Below are positions 18,800 to 27,301 of a stretch of 64,000 nucleotides of DNA, piece by piece. This DNA is from Euryarchaeota archaeon SCGC AAA252-I15 (GTDB lineage Archaea; Altiarchaeota; Altiarchaeia; IMC4; SCGC-AAA252-I15). Location of the stretch: the NCBI GenBank assembly GCA_000402775.1, contig AQSC01000059.1:6091-70090 (forward strand), read 5' to 3'. The stretch's first letter is position 1. Every line of letters begins with the position of its first letter. A program made the translations under genes and the position numbers. The notes below the pieces were generated by a model that was not told the origin of the DNA, did not search any database, and was given only the letters and a program-made list of their open reading frames with translations.

Positions 18800-19495
18800 A
18801 TGAATATTTTATGCATCGCAGACATCCACGGCGACCAGGATGGACTGGTTCTCGCGCGCAACTTCGTAGTACAGCGGGACATTACAACTTCGGATGTAGA
18901 AGATATAGACTACATAATCCTAATGGGCGACTACAGCGTCGGCTTCAAGGATCCGAAACAAAATCTGATCGACACAAAATACGCCCTAGAATTTCTGAAA
19001 GACGATGCTAAACTTCTCACCATGCCCGGAAACTGTGATCAACCAGAAATCGTCGACATAATGAAAAAACATGATATGAACTTCCACGAAAAAGTAGTCG
19101 AATTAGACGGAACCTCATTTATCGGGCTTGGAGGAAGCAATCCAACACCATTCGAAACACCAATGGAACTGAGCGAAGAAGAAATAAGTGAGAAATTAAC
19201 GAAACTCTTCGAACAGGCAAAAACAGAAAAAATAGTATTAGTAACCCACTTCCCACCGAAAGACACTAAATGCGATAGAGTACCTTCAGGAGCGCACGTA
19301 GGCTCAACATCCCTCCGAAAAATAATCGAGGATAAAAGACCATCCGCGTGCATATGCTCGCACATTCACGAGTCGGCGGGGGAAGAAGACTTCATTGGGG
19401 AGACTAAAATAGTGAATGTTGGCATGTTATCCCACGGAAATGGAGTTGTCATCAAGACGAACCCATTTGAAGTGGAACACGTAAAAATCAAATAA
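18800..19495 (+). CDS. Calcineurin-like metallophosphoesterase
   Basis: A 231-residue binuclear metallophosphoesterase with all family motifs in order: CIADIHGDQDG (D-x-H), MGDYSVG (GD), PGNCDQPE (GNC[DH]), THFPP (a His ligand) and CSHIHESAGEE (GHxH variant SHIH). The size and motifs match the small archaeal YfcE/MJ0037-like phosphodiesterases. The substrate is not predictable. It is transcribed divergently from the HTH gene at 18169-18759, with only about 40 bp between starts. Confidence 0.85.
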   Translation: MNILCIADIHGDQDGLVLARNFVVQRDITTSDVEDIDYIILMGDYSVGFKDPKQNLIDTKYALEFLKDDAKLLTMPGNCDQPEIVDIMKKHDMNFHEKVVELDGTSFIGLGGSNPTPFETPMELSEEEISEKLTKLFEQAKTEKIVLVTHFPPKDTKCDRVPSGAHVGSTSLRKIIEDKRPSACICSHIHESAGEEDFIGETKIVNVGMLSHGNGVVIKTNPFEVEHVKIK

Positions 19496-19504
19496 AATCT
19501 GATT

Positions 19505-20101
19505 TCAAGCTTTCCCCCGGGAATGACCCGACACTATTCCCGACGCAATCAAATGCGCAACCCGTATCGGCTCGGGAATAAGGCTTCTAGTAGAAGAAAT
19601 AATTATTATCTTTTTCGCATCCTCAAGATCTAATCCCGCGCATTGCATGTAAATGAACTTGTTTTTCCCAGTCTCGACTTTCACCGGCTCCCCGGCATTT
19701 TTAATGATTCTAGACCTCTCAATCTTTCGGTCAATATTATCTAAAGCCTTGTCTATCTCCTTGAAATCCGGTTTCTTTCGGACGACAACTATCACGGGCA
19801 AACCCGTCTCCTTGTAAACCCGTTTTATGTCTACAAGGTTGAATCCCCCGAAACCCAGGCCGTCAAGCATTATCACCCTCAAATCCTTGAAACTGCAATT
19901 GTTTACGAGCTCGATAACCTTTTTTGTCGCGTCGAGTCCGTCAACCAAAATTTTGGTTGAGAGTACTCCGTCAATAAAGTTTCCACCCCGAAACACGGTT
20001 CCGACGACGATTACTTCCTTATCACCTCTTTTAAAGGGTCCGTCATCCAAACCTAAAATTCTGACTTCCTTTTTAATCCTGTAAAAACGAATTTTTTTCA
20101 T
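19505..20101 (-). CDS. DUF99 family protein (endonuclease-V-related)
   Basis: A 198-residue member of the archaeal DUF99/UPF0215 family, related to endonuclease V folds and implicated in DNA deamination repair in some archaea. The N-terminal metal-site segment ILGLDDGPFKRGDKEVIVVG is intact, followed by LRVIMLDGLGFGGFNLVDI, KPDFKEIDKALDN and the conserved C-terminal PEPIRVAHLIASGIVSGHSRGKA pattern (PEPIR...LIASG). It converges with the phosphoesterase gene and is divergent from the HerA-like gene, with about 33 bp between starts. Confidence 0.85.
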   Translation of the reverse strand: MKKIRFYRIKKEVRILGLDDGPFKRGDKEVIVVGTVFRGGNFIDGVLSTKILVDGLDATKKVIELVNNCSFKDLRVIMLDGLGFGGFNLVDIKRVYKETGLPVIVVVRKKPDFKEIDKALDNIDRKIERSRIIKNAGEPVKVETGKNKFIYMQCAGLDLEDAKKIIIISSTRSLIPEPIRVAHLIASGIVSGHSRGKA

Positions 20102-20134
20102 TTATTTAACTATTTGAAATACTTTTCTTATATT

Positions 20135-21544
20135 ATGAATCCTGTTGGCGTCGTAGTATCCTCTCATGGAAGAGAGCTTGAAGTCCAGGTTCAAGGGGGG
20201 GAGCTTGAGCTTGGGAGCATCGTGAAGATTTCAGATAATTTCGGGATTGTAGCGTCAATGCATTATGTCGAGGACGAAAAAATAGGGGCCAAGCAAAAGC
20301 TTATTGCGGAAGTTCAGGTTTTCGGATCGCTTGTGAATGGGAGGCTTAAGCGTTTGAAAAAACCTTTGAAGCCTTATCTTGAAGTTTTTCTAGTCGATAA
20401 AAGTGATCTTGAGGGAATTCTTTCGGTCTCGGATTCAATAAGTCTTGGAACGGTTCATGGTACGAGTGCGAGGGCTTTTCTTAATGCTAGTGAATTCGAC
20501 CGTCACACCGCAATTCTTGCAAGCACTGGATCCGGGAAATCCTATACAGCGTCGAATCTTATAAAAGAATTCGGTTTACTGTCACTTCCCGTAGTAGTGG
20601 TAGACACGCATGGGGAATACGCAAGAATCCTGTCTAAACTCGCATCTGAAAACCCCTTTAAGATTGAAGTGCACACTGTTAAAAGGACTCGGCAAGGCGT
20701 TTCACAGCTGAAAATTCCGGTTTCAAATCTTGAGGCAACAGACTATCACCACTTCCTCCATTTAACGGAACCGCAGGAGTCTGCGCTCGTGGAAATACTC
20801 GGTAATCTATCCGGCGACTACAATCTAAGTGACGTTGTCTCGGGCACAAGCAAGCTTAACGTAAACGTCTACCACGAAGGAACAATCGCAGCCTTAACCC
20901 GCAAGCTCAAGACACTCGAACGAGTGTTTAAAGACGTTTTCGACAAATTCGGTACCGACATTTCAAATCTTGTAGAGCCAGGCCAGGTCACGATAATCGA
21001 CTGTTCGCTCGCTTCCCAGAATGTAAGGCGTTCCGTGGTCTCATACCTTTCTAAAGAGCTTTTGTCATCCCGTATCAACAAACTAAACGATTTCGATGGG
21101 GAAAAAATAGATTACCCGCTACTTCTAGTCGTTGAGGAAGCCCACAACTACGCTGGATCGAATCTCTCCCACTCCTGTAAGAAACAGCTTCAAAGAGTTG
21201 CCTCTGAAGGTAGGAAATTCGGCATCGGATTGTGCGTCATAAGCCAGAAGCCCAGCAAAATCGACGAGGAAATCCTATCTCAATGCAATACCGGAATCTA
21301 CATGCACATCACAAACCCACGCGACAAAGACCACATCCGTAGAAGCTTCGAATCAATAAACGACGCAATAATCTCAGACCTCGACAGCCTTGACGTCGGA
21401 GAATGCATCATAGCGGGAGCCATGCTCGACATACCGTTTCTCGTGTGCCAAGTCGACCGGATAGAGCTTAAAAAGGAGAAGAAAAGCAAATTCGACTTCA
21501 AAAAAAAAGCGGAAGTAAAACACGCGAAAGCAGACTACGTATGA
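20135..21544 (+). CDS. HerA-type ATPase (HAS-barrel plus FtsK/HerA motor), first of two
   Basis: A 469-residue hexameric-motor-type ATPase. An N-terminal HAS-barrel (PVGVVVSSHGRELEVQVQGG, about 1-80) is followed by the RecA-like core: Walker A ASTGSGKSYTASNLI, VDTHGEYARIL, Walker B LLLVVEEAHNYAG, and ISQKPSKIDEEILSQCNTGI (sensor and Arg-finger region). HerA proteins pump or translocate DNA, typically with NurA in end resection. ATG 20135 is preferred over TTG 20114, since it begins directly at the barrel. A second, canonical HerA is at 53080. No nurA, mre11 or rad50 is adjacent to either, so this paralogue may have a separate role. Confidence 0.85.
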   Translation: MNPVGVVVSSHGRELEVQVQGGELELGSIVKISDNFGIVASMHYVEDEKIGAKQKLIAEVQVFGSLVNGRLKRLKKPLKPYLEVFLVDKSDLEGILSVSDSISLGTVHGTSARAFLNASEFDRHTAILASTGSGKSYTASNLIKEFGLLSLPVVVVDTHGEYARILSKLASENPFKIEVHTVKRTRQGVSQLKIPVSNLEATDYHHFLHLTEPQESALVEILGNLSGDYNLSDVVSGTSKLNVNVYHEGTIAALTRKLKTLERVFKDVFDKFGTDISNLVEPGQVTIIDCSLASQNVRRSVVSYLSKELLSSRINKLNDFDGEKIDYPLLLVVEEAHNYAGSNLSHSCKKQLQRVASEGRKFGIGLCVISQKPSKIDEEILSQCNTGIYMHITNPRDKDHIRRSFESINDAIISDLDSLDVGECIIAGAMLDIPFLVCQVDRIELKKEKKSKFDFKKKAEVKHAKADYV

Positions 21545-22597
21545 TTAAATTTCTTTTTTTATGTTGAAAATTTTTTTCACCAGAGGTGCGCAACGAAGTT
21601 TCAAATGGTTTCTAATCTGGTTTACCGGGATGATTTTTATGGTCGGATCTTTCGCCAAGAAATGGTTTCTCGTGTATTGGCTTATTAACTGACCTAAGGT
21701 TTTTTCAAAGCTTGAGTAGTTGTTGAAAGCGGACAGAAGAATGCTCTCCATGTTCCCCGAGATTATCAAATACTGGGACCCCTCTCTTATGACCTGCTCC
21801 ACACCCTTAATCCTCTCTTTTAAGGATACCCTCGGATTCATAAATACGTGGCTGAATGAAATAATTTCGAACCCTAGTCTGCCTAGATCAGGGAATCTAA
21901 CCGTTGAAACGAGTTTTTTCGACTCAATTTTCTGCCTAATGGTGTTTATCCTCTGTCTAGTTAGAGATAACTTGTCTGCAATATCCTTATCCTTTATCGA
22001 CCCATACTTTACCATTGCATACAAGACAAGCTTTTCAGTGTCTGTTAACCCTACAACCTCAGTTTCACGGAATTTAGTGTCTAAACTAAATTTCTCGTTA
22101 AACCCGAGGTTAAAGTGTTTGTTGAGAAGAGGGGCGAAATCGAAAAAAAGGAAGAGTTTACTCAATCCTAAGGGAAAATAGATGTGTTTAATACCGTTTG
22201 CAGTCAAGAAATTATGGGTAGCGTGCCTGTGCTCCGCCGCATCCAAATACCTTCTAACTTCAGTGAAGTTTTCGGCTGCTGCAAGACTTATGCGGCACGT
22301 GTCGGTGGATATCCTATAGAAAAGCACTGGCTCCCTGCTTGCAAACCGCTCTCTATTACCCCACGGAGTCAAGGGGTTGAAATCACCATATCTTGCAACT
22401 AAGAGTTCACAACCAATCTTTCCAAGATTTGGTAGGGTAAGTTCTGTGAAATAGCCTTTCGCAACTAACTTGTTTCTTATGGCAGTTACGGTAGGCCTTT
22501 TAACATCGATTTTATCGCTTAGTTCAATATCGTTTAGGTTCGGCCATCTAACGAGGCCGTAGAAGACGATCTTCTCCTTGTCTGTGAGTTTGATCAT
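21545..22597 (-). CDS. Transcription regulator with internally duplicated winged-helix/effector halves
   Basis: A 350-residue protein made of two similar halves. Each starts with an Lrp/MarR-like wHTH: LTDKEKIVFYGLVRWPNLND and KRPTVTAIRNKLVAKGYFTE in the first, LTDTEKLVLYAMVKYGSIKD and TRQRINTIRQKIESKKLVST in the second. Each continues with a beta-rich segment introduced by LPNLGKIGCELLVARYGDF or FPDLGRLGFEIISFSHVF. The duplication is clear by eye. It is transcribed towards the HerA-like gene and stops at its 3' end. It resembles archaeal Lrp-family regulators with an intramolecular pseudo-dimer; the effector is unknown. Confidence 0.7.
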   Translation of the reverse strand: MIKLTDKEKIVFYGLVRWPNLNDIELSDKIDVKRPTVTAIRNKLVAKGYFTELTLPNLGKIGCELLVARYGDFNPLTPWGNRERFASREPVLFYRISTDTCRISLAAAENFTEVRRYLDAAEHRHATHNFLTANGIKHIYFPLGLSKLFLFFDFAPLLNKHFNLGFNEKFSLDTKFRETEVVGLTDTEKLVLYAMVKYGSIKDKDIADKLSLTRQRINTIRQKIESKKLVSTVRFPDLGRLGFEIISFSHVFMNPRVSLKERIKGVEQVIREGSQYLIISGNMESILLSAFNNYSSFEKTLGQLISQYTRNHFLAKDPTIKIIPVNQIRNHLKLRCAPLVKKIFNIKKEI

Positions 22598-22688
22598 TTC
22601 AGTATTAAAGGGTGGGTATTTTGTGTTTAAATAAAGGGTGTTGGTATAACTAATTCTTTTTGAATACTAAAAGACAAGGGTTTTTTAG

Positions 22689-23525
22689 ATGATTGAAGTT
22701 GACGTGAGATGGGGGGATGAGGTAAGTGAAAAACAATTTAAATCCCCGGGAAGGGAATTAGTGGTCATTGTAGACACTCTCAGAGCAACCTCAACCATCC
22801 CTGTAGCCTTAAGTTGCGGAGCAAGTAGTGTAACTGTTTTAAGCGATTTAACAAGGTCTTTAAAGCTTAAGGCATCTCATCCTCACGCGATTCTTGCTGG
22901 AGAGCGGAGCGGTGTCAAGATTTGCGACTTTGATGTGGGAAACTCACCGTTTAAAATCAAAACGTTATTGACTGGAGGCGGCAAGTCGGTTTCGGAGGTC
23001 ATATTAAACACCAGTAATTTTTCCAGGGTGCTTGAGGAAGTATCGGGTTTGACTAATCAACCGGTTATTGCTGCAAGCCTTGTGAATTCAACCAGGATTT
23101 CCAAGTTTATCTTGGACAATGAGGGTATGCTGGATGGTCTTTTTTTCGTTCCTGTTGGAACGTACTTGATGGGTGGTCGGGAGCTTGAAAGGCCTAAACG
23201 GTTTTGTGAGGATTGTCTTGCAGCCTTTCACGTAATTGAAAAACTTACGGATGGTGGTTGTGATCTGGATTTTATAGGTGGTGCAAAAAACTGTATGGCC
23301 GAGTCAAAGTATAAGGGGTCTTTAAGTGATGATTTGGCTGTTGTTGACTACCTTTGGGGGACTGAGTATGTGACATATCTTCTTGAATTAGACTCGTCTT
23401 CCGGTGTTGATGATAATCGAAGGGATATTGAAGTCTGTTTTAGTGTTGACTCACACCCCACCGTCCCCTTGCTTTTTCGCAATAAAAGTATTCTCTCCTT
23501 TAAGGAGTCGCCTGATACGTTGTGA
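22689..23525 (+). CDS. comB: 2-phosphosulfolactate phosphatase family protein (ComB)
   Basis: A 278-residue ComB-family protein. VVIVDTLRATSTIPVALSCG (Mg-binding Asp of the family), AILAGERSGVKICDFDVGNS, NSTRISKFI and FCEDCLAAFHVIEKL match the ComB arrangement. ComB hydrolyses 2-phosphosulfolactate in coenzyme M biosynthesis, but homologues are widespread in organisms without coenzyme M. No other coenzyme M gene is visible here, so the physiological substrate is open. The ATG lies about 8 nt after a weak purine stretch. It is divergent from the double-wHTH regulator. Confidence 0.82.
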   Translation: MIEVDVRWGDEVSEKQFKSPGRELVVIVDTLRATSTIPVALSCGASSVTVLSDLTRSLKLKASHPHAILAGERSGVKICDFDVGNSPFKIKTLLTGGGKSVSEVILNTSNFSRVLEEVSGLTNQPVIAASLVNSTRISKFILDNEGMLDGLFFVPVGTYLMGGRELERPKRFCEDCLAAFHVIEKLTDGGCDLDFIGGAKNCMAESKYKGSLSDDLAVVDYLWGTEYVTYLLELDSSSGVDDNRRDIEVCFSVDSHPTVPLLFRNKSILSFKESPDTL

Positions 23526-23580
23526 TGTATGCCCTCTGATTATTGTATTTATTTCCACCCTTCCAATTTCTTTTTAGACT

Positions 23581-25068
23581 ATGGAATTACATCCTCATGA
23601 AGTCAAGGTCTTAAAAGCACTGTCTAACGGCGAGTGGTCTAATCCTGAAAAAACATCTTCAGAGACGGGATTAGACTCTGATGCGGTCTTGCGTGCAGTC
23701 TCCTGGCTGAAGACTAAGGAATTTATCGAATCTCCAGAAGAGATTAGGATTGAAGTTTCTTTAGGAGATGAGGGAATAGAGTACGCAAAAAAAGGCCTGC
23801 CTGAAAGAAGGCTAATGAACGCGATTGGGAAAGAAATTGGAATTGCCGAGCTGAAAAAAAAGGTCGACTCCGAGACCTTCAAAATCGGTTTTGGCTGGCT
23901 CAGGAAAAAAGGAGTAATAACTTTTTCTGAAGGGTTGGTGAAAATCATAGACTCATCCGAAACCGAGGATGAAAAACTCCTAATACTTCTTAAGGAAAAG
24001 AGAAAACTTATCGTAAATGATTTATCTAAAAAGGAACAAGAGGCAGTTGAACAGTTAAAGGCTAGGAAGAACGTCATAAAATTGAGCGAGGAGAAGATTA
24101 TAAAGTTCAAGGCAACAAAAAAAGGAATTTCAGCATCGAAATCATTGAAAATAGGGGATAGCTTGTCCCAACTCACCCCAGAGCTTATAACGTCTTCAGG
24201 TTGGAAGAACAAGAAGTTCCGCCCTTATGATGTCTCAGTTTACGTGAAACCCGAGTATCCTGCTAAAAAACACCCGCTTCAAGTTGAATTAGAGCGTATT
24301 AGAAGGATTTTCATTTCAATGGGATTCTCTGAGATTTCTGGCAATTTCGTTGAATCGTCTTTCTGGAACTTTGACGCGTTGTTCACCGCCCAGGATCATC
24401 CAGTCCGGGACATGCATGATACGTTCTACCTTAAAAAACCTTCTAAAATCGATATCCCCGGATTTGACAGGCTTTGGAAGGATGTCGCCAAAACCCATGA
24501 ATCGGGAGGTTCTACTGGTTCGGCGGGTTGGCAGTACAAGTGGGATAAGTCCAAGTCTTACCGAACAGTTCTTAGAACTCACACTACGGCCGTGACTGCA
24601 AGGTATCTTAGCGGTCTCTCTCCCGAGGATCTTCCCGTCAAGGTTTTTTCTCTGGGTAAAACCTTCCGAAACGAGTCACTGGATTACAAGCACCTTCCAG
24701 AGTTTTACCAAGTCGAAGGTATTGTTGTGGACAAGAATGCGACTTTCAGAAACCTTCTTTCAATCCTTAAGGAGTTTTACGACCAGATGGGCTTTAAAGT
24801 GCGGTTTAGGCCTGCATACTTCCCGTACACTGAGATGAGTGTTGAACCTGAAGTGTATTTTGAGGAGAAGGGCGAGTGGATCGAGCTTGGGGGTTCGGGG
24901 ATATTCAGACCCGAAGTTGTAAGGCCGCTTCTTGGATTTGATTGTCCGGTTTTAGCCTGGGGTCTTGGGGTGGATCGTGTGGTGGCTTTAAAGCTTGGTC
25001 TGAAAGATATTCGAAATCTTTATGTCAGCGACTTGGACTGGCTTAGAAAGACCAAAACTCAGTTCTGA
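23581..25068 (+). CDS. pheS: Phenylalanyl-tRNA synthetase alpha subunit
   Basis: A 495-residue archaeal/eukaryotic-type PheS, the catalytic class II subunit that charges tRNA-Phe. The N-terminal 190 residues carry the wHTH-like DNA/tRNA-binding repeats typical of this type (LHPHEVKVLKALSNGEW, KTKEFIESPEEI). The catalytic domain begins HPLQVELERIRRIFISMGF (motif 1 region), then QDHPVRDMHDTFYL, motif 2 with LRTHTTAVTARYL and GKTFRNESLDYKHLPEFYQV, and motif 3 AWGLGVDRVVALKLGLKDIR. Length matches the family. The beta subunit gene pheT is not in the window. It starts directly at ATG 23581 with a short upstream leader. Confidence 0.95.
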   Translation: MELHPHEVKVLKALSNGEWSNPEKTSSETGLDSDAVLRAVSWLKTKEFIESPEEIRIEVSLGDEGIEYAKKGLPERRLMNAIGKEIGIAELKKKVDSETFKIGFGWLRKKGVITFSEGLVKIIDSSETEDEKLLILLKEKRKLIVNDLSKKEQEAVEQLKARKNVIKLSEEKIIKFKATKKGISASKSLKIGDSLSQLTPELITSSGWKNKKFRPYDVSVYVKPEYPAKKHPLQVELERIRRIFISMGFSEISGNFVESSFWNFDALFTAQDHPVRDMHDTFYLKKPSKIDIPGFDRLWKDVAKTHESGGSTGSAGWQYKWDKSKSYRTVLRTHTTAVTARYLSGLSPEDLPVKVFSLGKTFRNESLDYKHLPEFYQVEGIVVDKNATFRNLLSILKEFYDQMGFKVRFRPAYFPYTEMSVEPEVYFEEKGEWIELGGSGIFRPEVVRPLLGFDCPVLAWGLGVDRVVALKLGLKDIRNLYVSDLDWLRKTKTQF

Positions 25069-25093
25069 AAGTCAACTGGTTTAATAAATTAGT

Positions 25094-25759
25094 ATGAAAG
25101 ACGTGTTTTGCGGGATAGACGAGGCTGGAAGAGGCCCAGTGATTGGATCCCTAGTTATGGCTTGTGTATGTCTCGACGAGAAAAGCATTAGAAAACTTAA
25201 GGGTCTTGGAGTCAGGGACTCTAAGAAGATGACTCCTAAAAAACGCGAGGAACTTGAGCCCGTGATAAAGGAATTAGCCCTTGAATGGTCTACAATAAAA
25301 ATTACCCCCCAAGAGATCGATAAACTTCGGAAAAAAAAGTCTTTAAATGTAATTGAAGCCGACAAGACCGCTGAACTCATCCTGTCTCTTACGGTCAAGC
25401 CTTCAAAGATTTTCGTGGACGCGACCGACAGTATTGCGAAAAACTACGAGAAAAAAATAATCGACCAGATAGTAAAGCTCAATCCCGAATACAAGATCCC
25501 CAAGATGGTTTGCGAGCACAGGGCGGACGACAAATACATCCCGGCGTCGGCTGCCTCAGTAATAGCCAAAGTTGAACGAGACCGGGAGATTGAAGAGCTT
25601 AAGAAAGAATACGGCAACATTGGAAGCGGCTATCCAAGCGACGAGCGCACCCAAAAGTTTGTGAGAAAGCTTGTGAGAGAAGGTAGTCTTCCAAGTTTTG
25701 TTCGAAGAAGCTGGGGTACGGTAAACAAGTTAAAGCAGTCGAGTCTAAGCGAGTTTTAA
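25094..25759 (+). CDS. rnhB: Ribonuclease HII
   Basis: A 221-residue RNase HII, which removes RNA from RNA:DNA hybrids and incises at single ribonucleotides. The first catalytic carboxylates lie in CGIDEAGRGPVIGSLVMACV (DEAGRG), followed by VRDSKKMTPKKRE. FVDATDSIAKNY contains the third Asp, and AASVIAKVERDREIEELKKE plus GSGYPSDERTQKFVR complete the site. Length is normal for archaea. It follows pheS by 25 nt and is probably co-transcribed. Its stop overlaps the end of the convergent regulator gene by 4 nt. Confidence 0.95.
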   Translation: MKDVFCGIDEAGRGPVIGSLVMACVCLDEKSIRKLKGLGVRDSKKMTPKKREELEPVIKELALEWSTIKITPQEIDKLRKKKSLNVIEADKTAELILSLTVKPSKIFVDATDSIAKNYEKKIIDQIVKLNPEYKIPKMVCEHRADDKYIPASAASVIAKVERDREIEELKKEYGNIGSGYPSDERTQKFVRKLVREGSLPSFVRRSWGTVNKLKQSSLSEF

Positions 25760-26337
25760 ACCCCTTTAAACTCAATAAGATCAGTTACCACTGCATACAA
25801 ACCGTCTTGCGCGGAGAGTTCGGTCTTCCCAAAGGAGATGACTACGACATCACCTTCGCTCAAATCGAGAGTTGAAACCTTTCTCTTCGTCTCGGATAAC
25901 TCATCCATGCTCGAATCATGTATCGGGAACTTAAGCTCCCCTCCTTTATAGATCATGACTACTGCCCCGTCGGCGCCAGCCTTTACTGCAGTGTCTCTCT
26001 CATCCAAGCCTTTTTTTATATTTGCGGCGGCATCATGCACTGAAGTCACGTATTTGGGGCTTCCACACGCAAGGTCGAAGGACTCTAATCTCACAGGTTC
26101 AGTGAATCTTTCAAGAAAATCCTTGATGAATTCCTCTCCAAGAGGGGTTAGGGTGTGGCCCTGCTTTACTGACGCGATGAAACCCTTATTCTTCAGTTTC
26201 TTTAGTATAGTCCGCACACTTCCTTCCCCCAAACCCAGTTCCCTCACAAGTTTCTTGCGGCCGCATCTTTTACTCTTAAGTTTCACGAAAGTCTTCAAAA
26301 CGTGCCGGTCCTCGAAACTCGGGCGTGCTCCAACCAT
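25756..26337 (-). CDS. Winged-helix regulator with C-terminal ligand-like domain (DUF4443-like)
   Basis: A 193-residue protein. Residues 1-80 form a winged helix (RHVLKTFVKLKSKRCGRKKL, LGEGSVRTILKKLKNKGFIA). The remaining 110 residues (DAAANIKKGLDERDTAVKAG, ADGAVVMIYKGGELKFPIHD, DLSEGDVVVISFGKTELSAQ) form an alpha/beta domain as in archaeal DUF4443-type or riboflavin-kinase-linked regulators. This suggests a small-molecule-sensing transcription factor; the ligand is not evident. It is divergent from the L10e gene (about 56 bp between starts), which it may regulate, but no operator is obvious. Confidence 0.65.
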   Translation of the reverse strand: MVGARPSFEDRHVLKTFVKLKSKRCGRKKLVRELGLGEGSVRTILKKLKNKGFIASVKQGHTLTPLGEEFIKDFLERFTEPVRLESFDLACGSPKYVTSVHDAAANIKKGLDERDTAVKAGADGAVVMIYKGGELKFPIHDSSMDELSETKRKVSTLDLSEGDVVVISFGKTELSAQDGLYAVVTDLIEFKGV

Positions 26338-26393
26338 TATAATGTATTGTAGGGGGCATTTTTAAATCCTGATTACATTATTAGTAGTCTGAA

Positions 26394-26933
26394 ATGGCTA
26401 AACGTATTCGTCCTGGAAGATGCTACAGGTGGGATACTCCCGCATACTCGCGGGTTTCAAATAATCCTGCAGACTCTTTCATTACTGGAATCCCCGGGTC
26501 GAAGATAACCCGGTTTGACATGGGCAACGTCTCAGGGACATTTGACTCCACCCTAGCAATCGCGGTGAAAGACGATATCATCATTAGACACAACTCGATT
26601 GAGGCTGCCCGAATCGTAATACAAAAAAAGATCGAGAAGGCTGTTGGCGCTGCAAACTACCATTTCAAAATAAACATTTACCCGCACCACATAATCAGGG
26701 AGAATACTATGGCCACTGGTGCTGGGGCGGACCGGGTCCAGGACGGCATGAGAAAGTCCTACGGCAAGCCCATTGGGCGCGCAGCCAGGGTCTACAAGGG
26801 TCAGCCAGTGTTCACAGTCTACTTCAACCACACGGACGATCGTTTCAACCGTGTAAAAGGCGCTCTTCGCGCGGCTTCCAAGAAGCTTCCAGGCAATTTT
26901 TTCTTTGTTGAAAAAAGGAGTGTTGCAGCTTAA
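26394..26933 (+). CDS. rpl10e: 50S ribosomal protein L10e (uL16)
   Basis: A 179-residue archaeal L10e/uL16, which binds 23S rRNA near the A-site and peptidyl-transferase region. Recognised from MAKRIRPGRCYRWDTPAYSR, ITRFDMGNVSG, the HNSIEAARIVIQKKIEKAVG helix, KINIYPHHIIRENTMATGAG, and GADRVQDGMRKSYGKPIGRA. Length is slightly longer than the typical ~165-175. EF-1beta follows with one spacer nucleotide, a translation-machinery operon. Confidence 0.95.
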   Translation: MAKRIRPGRCYRWDTPAYSRVSNNPADSFITGIPGSKITRFDMGNVSGTFDSTLAIAVKDDIIIRHNSIEAARIVIQKKIEKAVGAANYHFKINIYPHHIIRENTMATGAGADRVQDGMRKSYGKPIGRAARVYKGQPVFTVYFNHTDDRFNRVKGALRAASKKLPGNFFFVEKRSVAA

Positions 26934-26934
26934 A

Positions 26935-27207
26935 ATGGTTGAACTTAATGTTGTCGCAAAGGTTAAGGTATTGCCTGAGGGTGTTGACGTCGATTTGGAG
27001 GTTATACAGAAAAAACTTTCCGAGATCGTCTCCGATTACGGTAAAATCCACTCTCTCGAGGTCAAGCCCGTAGCGTTCGGATTAAATTGTATTGAAGCAA
27101 ACCTTCTTTTAAGCGACTCGGAAGGCGGGCTCGAAGAAATCGAGCGGAAGGTCGCAGATCTAGCTGGTGTTTCAGACGTAAACGTGTTAGACGTAAACAG
27201 GCTCTAA
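26935..27207 (+). CDS. ef1b: Elongation factor 1-beta
   Basis: A 90-residue archaeal EF-1beta, the guanine-nucleotide exchange factor for EF-1alpha. The ferredoxin-like fold is seen in MVELNVVAKVKVLPEGVDVD, DYGKIHSLEVKPVAFGLNCI and KVADLAGVSDVNVLDVNRL, with the archaeal family's usual PVAFGL motif. I start at ATG 26935, directly after the L10e stop; the longer frame begins inside L10e. The spacing implies co-translation with L10e. Confidence 0.93.
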   Translation: MVELNVVAKVKVLPEGVDVDLEVIQKKLSEIVSDYGKIHSLEVKPVAFGLNCIEANLLLSDSEGGLEEIERKVADLAGVSDVNVLDVNRL

Positions 27208-27216
27208 AAAGAATTA

Positions 27217-27301
27217 GTTTACATGTTTTTATAAAATTTTGTAAACATTAATTCAGATTCCACCCATATACGTCTTTTTTCACGTGTAAACTATTTACAC
27301 G
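27217..27301. repeat. GTTTACA/TGTAAAC inverted repeats downstream of orc1
   Basis: Two nested inverted repeats fill the gap between EF-1beta and orc1: GTTTACA and TGTAAAC flanking an AT-rich core (about 27219-27246), and CGTGTAAA-CTA-TTTACACG at 27283-27301, which includes the orc1 stop codon. Simple reading: bidirectional terminator between convergent genes. The shared TGTAAA word next to orc1 also makes initiator-binding sites possible. Confidence 0.45.
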
